64,000 nt of DNA, from contig NZ_JAFGYF010000001.1 of assembly GCF_016921195.1 (NCBI RefSeq), positions 868,001-932,000 of the forward strand. Reading direction: 5' to 3'. Position numbers and translations under genes: made by a program. Below, piece by piece: positions 59,084 to 64,000 of this stretch. The notes beneath the pieces were generated by a model. It did no database searches. It was not told where the DNA came from and worked only from the letters and a program-made list of their open reading frames with translations. This stretch comes from Cellulosimicrobium cellulans. Its GTDB lineage: Bacteria > Actinomycetota > Actinomycetes > Actinomycetales > Cellulomonadaceae. Numbering within the stretch: the first letter of the stretch is position 1; the number at the start of each line of letters is the position of its first letter.

Positions 59084-62000
59084 CCGATCACCACCTCAGC
59101 CGACAGATCGTCTGCCGAGAGGGTGCGGTTCCAGATCGCCTCGAATCCGATGTCTTCGGCTGCGAGCTGCTGGCCCCACGTCTCCCACGCCTCTGCTAGC
59201 CCCGACTCCTGCGCCAGCTTGGAGTTGATGGATGTGATGCCGAGCCGGGCCATGGCGTCGCGGACCATCTGCCGGCCCTCCATGTAGTACTGAAGTTGCT
59301 TCATGTCGGAGCGTCGTGCGAGGTCGGGGTTGTCGCGGCTTGCGGTGAGCATGACGGACAGGAACCGGACCGCGTTGTCGCCCGTGAAGCCGGACTCGTA
59401 CGCGTTCGCCCACGCAGGGTTCTCCTGCTTCAGTTCCGACAGGAAGTCGTCGCGGATGCGGCGAAACTCCTCCGCTCCCTTGGAGCGGATGGTGAGGTTG
59501 GCTTCGTCGAGCGAGAGGTTGAGCATGGTCTGGAACTTGTTCCAGTCGTTCCAGCCCTTGGAAACCTGGACCTCGTTGTACGCGTCGCCCGGGTCCTTGA
59601 TCGTGCGCCACGTCTTCGACGTGCCCACACCGATCTTCTGACGCTTCTGCTGCTGGTACGCCCCCTGGGAGAACTCGCCCCCCAGGTTCGCCGCACCAGC
59701 GAACGCCCACCCGTACTCCGGCGTCTGCGCCACCAGGTCCCGGTACTTCTTCACCTCGTCCATCGCGGCATCCGACGCACGCACCCCCGTCTCGTTCAGA
59801 GACAGCGAGATGGTCATGTCGAAATAGTCCGGGTAGTCCTCACGGAAGCGGTCCTCCGCGTCGGCCCCGTACTCCTCGATGTACCGGTTCCACTCCTGCC
59901 GATACCACTCCAGGCGCCCCTGAGGGGACGTCGAGAACGGCGCCTGCGAGCCGAACGCCTTCATGATGTAGAAGTTCCGGGTTCGGCGGGCGACGAGGTC
60001 CATGGTCTCGGCCTTCGTCTTGGGCTCGCTCTCGCCTGTGGTCTGGGCTTGCATCTCCTCGGCCAGGAGCTGGGCGTAGGTCTGTGCGAACCGGTCTTCG
60101 CTCATGGACTGGTCAATGGCGGTGCGCGCGTTGCGCACCCACTGGGGTAGCGCCTGCTCGGCCGGGCTGTCGGCCGTCGGCCCGTAGGGGAGGAGCCACT
60201 TCCCGATGGGGTGATCGGCCCACTCGGAAGGCAGTGCCTGCACCAGCGCCTCGTTCGCCGGGATCGACATGAGCGGGCCTGGTCCCGGGAGCCAGAACGG
60301 TTCACCCTGGAAGATGACGTTCATGGACCCCTTGGACACGCGCACGTTGTCGTCCACGCCAGCCCAGTCCGCGAGGAACTTCGGGATCGGGATGTGGATG
60401 TACCCCTTCGTGGGGTCGGCCTCGTGGCCGATCACCTCGCCCAGGGACCCATCCTCGTTGACGCGCACCACGTCGCCGTTCGGCAGGATGCGGTTACCGT
60501 CCTCGTCCGTCACCTCGAACATCTTGTTCGGAGCCTGGTACGCCTTCAGCATCAGAGGCGCAGCCTCCCAATGCTCACCGAAGATGCGAGCCCACTTCGA
60601 CATCGTGTCTTCCCACGCCGAGTAGAACGGCATCAGGAACCGCATGTGGTAGCCCAGGTTCGACTGCCGCGACGTATCGAACATGACCTTCGCCACGTCC
60701 CTACGTGCCAGCAGGTCCGCGCGGTTGCGGAGCTGGTGAACCTCCGCCCGGGTCAGCGTCGACTCCCCCCGCCCGGACTGCGACAGCAGCGCCTCAAACC
60801 GGCGCCCGAACGCATCCCGGTAGAACGGGTGGCGGCCCATGACGGTCTCGGGAATCTCGGCGGCGTACTTGAAGTAGGTGCTGCGCGCCTTGTTGTAGCC
60901 GTTGACGAGGGGGTTGCCCTGGTCGATGGCTTCCTTCAGGTTGTGGGGCACCACGGGTCGCGGTGTCCCTTCGGGGAAGGCGACCTCGATGTCCTCGGCG
61001 CGGAGGTTGCCGGCCATGGCGCGGTTGCGAATCTCCTCGGTGGGGAGGAGCGCGTCGACGTGCTCACGCTGGGCGTTGAGCAGGTCGAGTTCGCTGAGCC
61101 ACTTGGTTTCGCCCTGCTGGTTCGTGGCGAACGCGGCCCAGTACTCGCGCCCCTCAGGGGTTTCACGCATCCATGCGAGGAGGGTCTGGTCGTCGGCCCC
61201 ACCCGCGATGGACTTCAGAACGTGGTCGTTGCGCACGTGCCGGTTGACCGCGTCGAGGTAGGCGTCTGCCCAGCCGGGGTTCTTGGCGTCCACGAGCGCG
61301 TAGCGTCCGGAGGTTCGGAGATTGCGGAGCGAGAGGGTCCGCTGGGTCTCCATGAGTCCAAGGATGGAGGCGCGAGCGTCGGTGAGGTCGTGGATGCGGG
61401 TGTACGCCTCCCGTCCGCCCATGTACGGGTCGGTGATGGACGGGGCTGTGAACTCCCCGGTCTTCGCATCCAACCGCGCTGACGAGCCCTGGAGCGCCTT
61501 CAGGTCCGTAGACCCGCGGCGAACCTTGCCCTCGATGTCAGGCCGCTCGGCCTTGAAGTCGTCCAACGTCTTGTTGACGATGGCCTGCTGGCGGGCGCGC
61601 TCCGCGTGCGCCGCCTTCAACCGCTTACCCGTGAGGGTCGGGATCGTCTCGTCCAGCTCCTCCAGGCGGGCGTGCGCCAGCATCTTCTGCTGGTACAGCT
61701 CGACGGCAGCCTTGTCGACGCGCTCCAGGTTGCGGAGGCTGTTGCCCATCCCGCGCATCGCGGACAGGCCGTGCCGCATGACGCCGATGTGCGCCAAGGC
61801 GCGAGCCTGTGTGTCGACCTGGACGCGGACGGGGTAGCCGAGGGGGCGTAGCAGCGCGACGAACTTCCAGAGGTCGTTGAAGGAGGCCAGCCCGGCCTCA
61901 GCCCACTGGTATGCGCCGGTCGCGGTCTTGCGGATCATGCCGGGCGTGAGCCGGGTCCCGAGTGCGTTGTCCACGGCCTTCCAGTCCACGATGGATACGA

Positions 62001-63933
62001 CATCCTGGAACTGGGACGTCGCGACGGACCGCGCGAGTTCGTCGGTCAGGGCGTAGATGCCGTCATCGGAGGCGATGGTTGTTGCGCGCTCAGCATCCAG
62101 CGCCTGCTTGGCGCTGAGACCAAGTCGCGCCATCTCCTCATTGCGGCGTCCGACGATGTCGCGCACAGCCCAACGAACCTCGGCCGCGGTCAGGCCGTTG
62201 CGCCCGGCGTGGCGGGACACCAGGTAGTCCTCCGCGAACTTGTTGAACTCGCGAACCACCTCGTGCCGCTGCGTGCGGGCAAGGCCCGGGTCGATGGCGG
62301 AGCGCGCGGACACGAACCGGTCCCGCAACTCAGCCAACTGGCCCAGCGCGGCATCGTTCCGGTCCTTGCGAAGCATCCGCTCCACACGACCCGTAGCCGC
62401 CTCGAACCCTTCGTACGCGTCATCCGACGACAGCTTCAACGTCTGCGGGATGTGACGGCCCGCAACCAGGTGCACCGGGTGCAGGGCCGGGGAGCCGGCG
62501 AGCGTCTTCACGACCGACGCCGCCTTCCGGTCGGCGCGGAACGACGCCACCTTGCCCGGCGTCTCACGCACCGTCGCGGCCTGCCCACGCTTCACCGTCT
62601 GCGACACGGCGTCCACGCCCAGGCCACCAGTGCCCGAGTCGATGACACGCTGGATCGCGCCCAGCTCGTCGCGAATCTGCTGCTGCTGCAACTCCACCTG
62701 ACGCTGCACCAGGGTGTCCTTGTCCAGCAGGGCAAGGGACTCCTTGTGCGAGATGGCGGGGTTGCCCAGAATCTCAGCCGCCGCCGTGTCGGCGTTCGGC
62801 CCCACCATGCGCTCGAGTTCCAGGGACAGCATGTCGGACCGCTGGCGCAGCGTGTTCAACGCCTGACGGTCGCCCGCGCCCGCGTAGATCACCTGGTCCA
62901 TGAGCGACTTGGCGTCCGCCTCGTCCGCACCAATCTCACGGGCGCGGCGCATCATGAACGCCACCGCCCCCGCATCCGTGGTCTGCGAGACGAGCGGGTC
63001 CTTCGCCACGGCGGCGAGCCCGCCCGGCTGGTTCAGGACGTCGTAGTACCGGTCCGTGGTCCGCTCAACAGCGGACTGGAACCGGTTCGCCTTGAACGAC
63101 CCAGCCTCGACCGTCTCCGTCGCGGCACGGTTCAGGCGGGACGCGTTCGCGGCAGCCGCCACGTCCACCGCATCCACCTGCCGCGCAGCCTGCGCGACAC
63201 GCGAACCACCCGCGGTCGCCAAGACCAGCGGGTCGGCGTAGATGTTGAACGCCGCATCCGCGATGCCCGTCACCCAGCGCTGACCCCCGCTGCCGAAATA
63301 CTCGGCACGGGCGCCCACCAGGTCCGGGTCGTCCAGCAGCGGCAGCGTCGTACGCCCCGTCGCCGGGTCGAACGAGCCAGCGTTCTCACCCTCAGGCTGG
63401 AACGCGGCACGGCCCTGCTCCCACACGGCCTGCGCTACCGACGACTCGTTCTGGACCTCCTGCGTCCAGTAGTTGTCGCGGAACTCGGAGTCGGTGAACG
63501 CGAACCCGGGCAGTACCGCACCCAGCGACTGGAGCGCGTTGACCGGGCCACCCTGCGTCATCTGGTCGTTCTGGTAGCGGAAGGCCGCACCGTAGTAGTC
63601 GCCCACCCAGCGCACCGGGACACCCATTGCGGCAAGCAGGTGCTCGCCCGGGGACTTGGCCCCGCCCGTGTTCCCAGCCTTCGGCTGGATCGACGGCCGC
63701 GCCTTCGCCGTAGCGAACGACGAACCCCCACCCTGGAACGGGTCCCCACCGAACGACTGCCCCAGCGGCTGCTGGATGCCGAAGAACGAGGAGGGCTGTG
63801 CGAGTCTGCCCGCAGCAGTTGCCTGGTCTTGGTCGCGGGTGACCCTGGCGATGCCGACGGATGCACCCAGGGGTGCGCCGGCTTCGAATGCGGCGCCGAT
63901 TCGGGTCATGAGGTCGTGCTTCTTGGCAGGCAA
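59080..63933 (-). CDS. Giant phage-type protein, candidate virion/ejection protein
   Basis: 1617-residue protein without a recognised catalytic domain. N-terminus has a Gln/Gly-rich region (FFGIQQPLGQSFGGDPFQGG). The middle is long and helical with heptad-like stretches (VQRQVELQQQQIRDELGAIQ, RLEELDETIPTLTGKRLKAA). Around 1090-1120 FLMPFYSAWEDTMSKWARIF suggests membrane interaction, and ~1270-1330 is Pro/Trp-rich (EPFWLPGPGPLMSIPANEAL). Such length and layout recall phage internal or ejection proteins. Start: TTG at 63933 is preceded by GGAGG with 7-base spacing; the upstream GTG at 63969 lacks one and adds only 12 residues. Confidence 0.6.
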   Translation of the reverse strand: MPAKKHDLMTRIGAAFEAGAPLGASVGIARVTRDQDQATAAGRLAQPSSFFGIQQPLGQSFGGDPFQGGGSSFATAKARPSIQPKAGNTGGAKSPGEHLLAAMGVPVRWVGDYYGAAFRYQNDQMTQGGPVNALQSLGAVLPGFAFTDSEFRDNYWTQEVQNESSVAQAVWEQGRAAFQPEGENAGSFDPATGRTTLPLLDDPDLVGARAEYFGSGGQRWVTGIADAAFNIYADPLVLATAGGSRVAQAARQVDAVDVAAAANASRLNRAATETVEAGSFKANRFQSAVERTTDRYYDVLNQPGGLAAVAKDPLVSQTTDAGAVAFMMRRAREIGADEADAKSLMDQVIYAGAGDRQALNTLRQRSDMLSLELERMVGPNADTAAAEILGNPAISHKESLALLDKDTLVQRQVELQQQQIRDELGAIQRVIDSGTGGLGVDAVSQTVKRGQAATVRETPGKVASFRADRKAASVVKTLAGSPALHPVHLVAGRHIPQTLKLSSDDAYEGFEAATGRVERMLRKDRNDAALGQLAELRDRFVSARSAIDPGLARTQRHEVVREFNKFAEDYLVSRHAGRNGLTAAEVRWAVRDIVGRRNEEMARLGLSAKQALDAERATTIASDDGIYALTDELARSVATSQFQDVVSIVDWKAVDNALGTRLTPGMIRKTATGAYQWAEAGLASFNDLWKFVALLRPLGYPVRVQVDTQARALAHIGVMRHGLSAMRGMGNSLRNLERVDKAAVELYQQKMLAHARLEELDETIPTLTGKRLKAAHAERARQQAIVNKTLDDFKAERPDIEGKVRRGSTDLKALQGSSARLDAKTGEFTAPSITDPYMGGREAYTRIHDLTDARASILGLMETQRTLSLRNLRTSGRYALVDAKNPGWADAYLDAVNRHVRNDHVLKSIAGGADDQTLLAWMRETPEGREYWAAFATNQQGETKWLSELDLLNAQREHVDALLPTEEIRNRAMAGNLRAEDIEVAFPEGTPRPVVPHNLKEAIDQGNPLVNGYNKARSTYFKYAAEIPETVMGRHPFYRDAFGRRFEALLSQSGRGESTLTRAEVHQLRNRADLLARRDVAKVMFDTSRQSNLGYHMRFLMPFYSAWEDTMSKWARIFGEHWEAAPLMLKAYQAPNKMFEVTDEDGNRILPNGDVVRVNEDGSLGEVIGHEADPTKGYIHIPIPKFLADWAGVDDNVRVSKGSMNVIFQGEPFWLPGPGPLMSIPANEALVQALPSEWADHPIGKWLLPYGPTADSPAEQALPQWVRNARTAIDQSMSEDRFAQTYAQLLAEEMQAQTTGESEPKTKAETMDLVARRTRNFYIMKAFGSQAPFSTSPQGRLEWYRQEWNRYIEEYGADAEDRFREDYPDYFDMTISLSLNETGVRASDAAMDEVKKYRDLVAQTPEYGWAFAGAANLGGEFSQGAYQQQKRQKIGVGTSKTWRTIKDPGDAYNEVQVSKGWNDWNKFQTMLNLSLDEANLTIRSKGAEEFRRIRDDFLSELKQENPAWANAYESGFTGDNAVRFLSVMLTASRDNPDLARRSDMKQLQYYMEGRQMVRDAMARLGITSINSKLAQESGLAEAWETWGQQLAAEDIGFEAIWNRTLSADDLSAEVVIG

Positions 63934-63961
63934 GTTTGGTCCTCCGTGTTGTTGGGAGTGT

Positions 63962-63982
63962 GCGGGCACGCCAAAGGCCCGC
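63962..63982 (-). terminator. Small hairpin upstream of the giant gene
   Basis: 6-bp stem GCGGGC/GCCCGC with a 9-nt loop; may end a gene located beyond the right edge. Confidence 0.3.
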
Positions 63983-64000
63983 GTATTGCTGTCTGTACGG

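Overview
The window is high-GC actinobacterial DNA with GTG/ATGA start-stop overlaps and many leaderless-looking promoters. It most probably comes from the genus Cellulosimicrobium (Micrococcales). The best marker is the secreted GH64 beta-1,3-glucanase with a C-terminal ricin-type lectin domain at 48961-50610. From memory it is almost collinear with the characterised 548-residue endo-1,3-beta-glucanase of C. cellulans. The C50-carotenoid operon, bldC, DUF3073 and the purF-purM order fit the same group.

Left part (1-24.5 kb): the 3' end of a glutamate dehydrogenase gene; cutC; a five-gene family-5 ABC importer (binding lipoprotein, two permeases, two ATPases) for peptides or oligosaccharides; an RNB-domain ribonuclease; an SCP-like protein; and a 1586-residue secreted protein joining a nuclease to a 5'-nucleotidase. 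Two membrane proteins follow, then a complete sulfate/thiosulfate importer on the minus strand (binding protein-cysT-cysW-cysA). purF and purM come next, then DUF3073 on the opposite strand. The SCP-like gene and purF, which I recall as adjacent in mycobacteria, are separated here by about 11 kb.

Middle part (24.5-53.8 kb): bldC, a DUF3618/holin-like membrane pair, tRNA-Phe, tRNA-Asp and tRNA-Glu, an ArsR regulator with a zinc-type CDF exporter, galE, and a tightly coupled C50 carotenoid operon (phytoene synthase, desaturase, two-subunit cyclase, lycopene elongase) with no GGPP synthase next to it. Beyond these lie an M15 peptidase, an MscS channel, SurE, a PfkB kinase, a glycerophosphodiesterase, a butanediol-type dehydrogenase, a VanZ-RDD membrane protein, an unusual nucleotidyltransferase-like/methyltransferase fusion, an 80-bp palindromic repeat element, an ASCH-like protein, RlmC, the GH64 glucanase under two CelR/CebR-type boxes, and an XRE-cupin regulator divergent from an MFS pump.

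Right part (53.85 kb to the edge): the style changes abruptly after a 40-nt fragment that looks like the 3' half of a tRNA-Lys gene, a typical integration scar. The genes there are small unknown proteins, a lipoprotein, an AT-richer stand-alone RelA/SpoT-type nucleotide synthetase, an SNF2-type helicase, an HTH protein and a 1617-residue giant protein. This looks like one end of an integrated phage or phage-like element that continues past the right edge. No integrase, portal or terminase is visible in the window.
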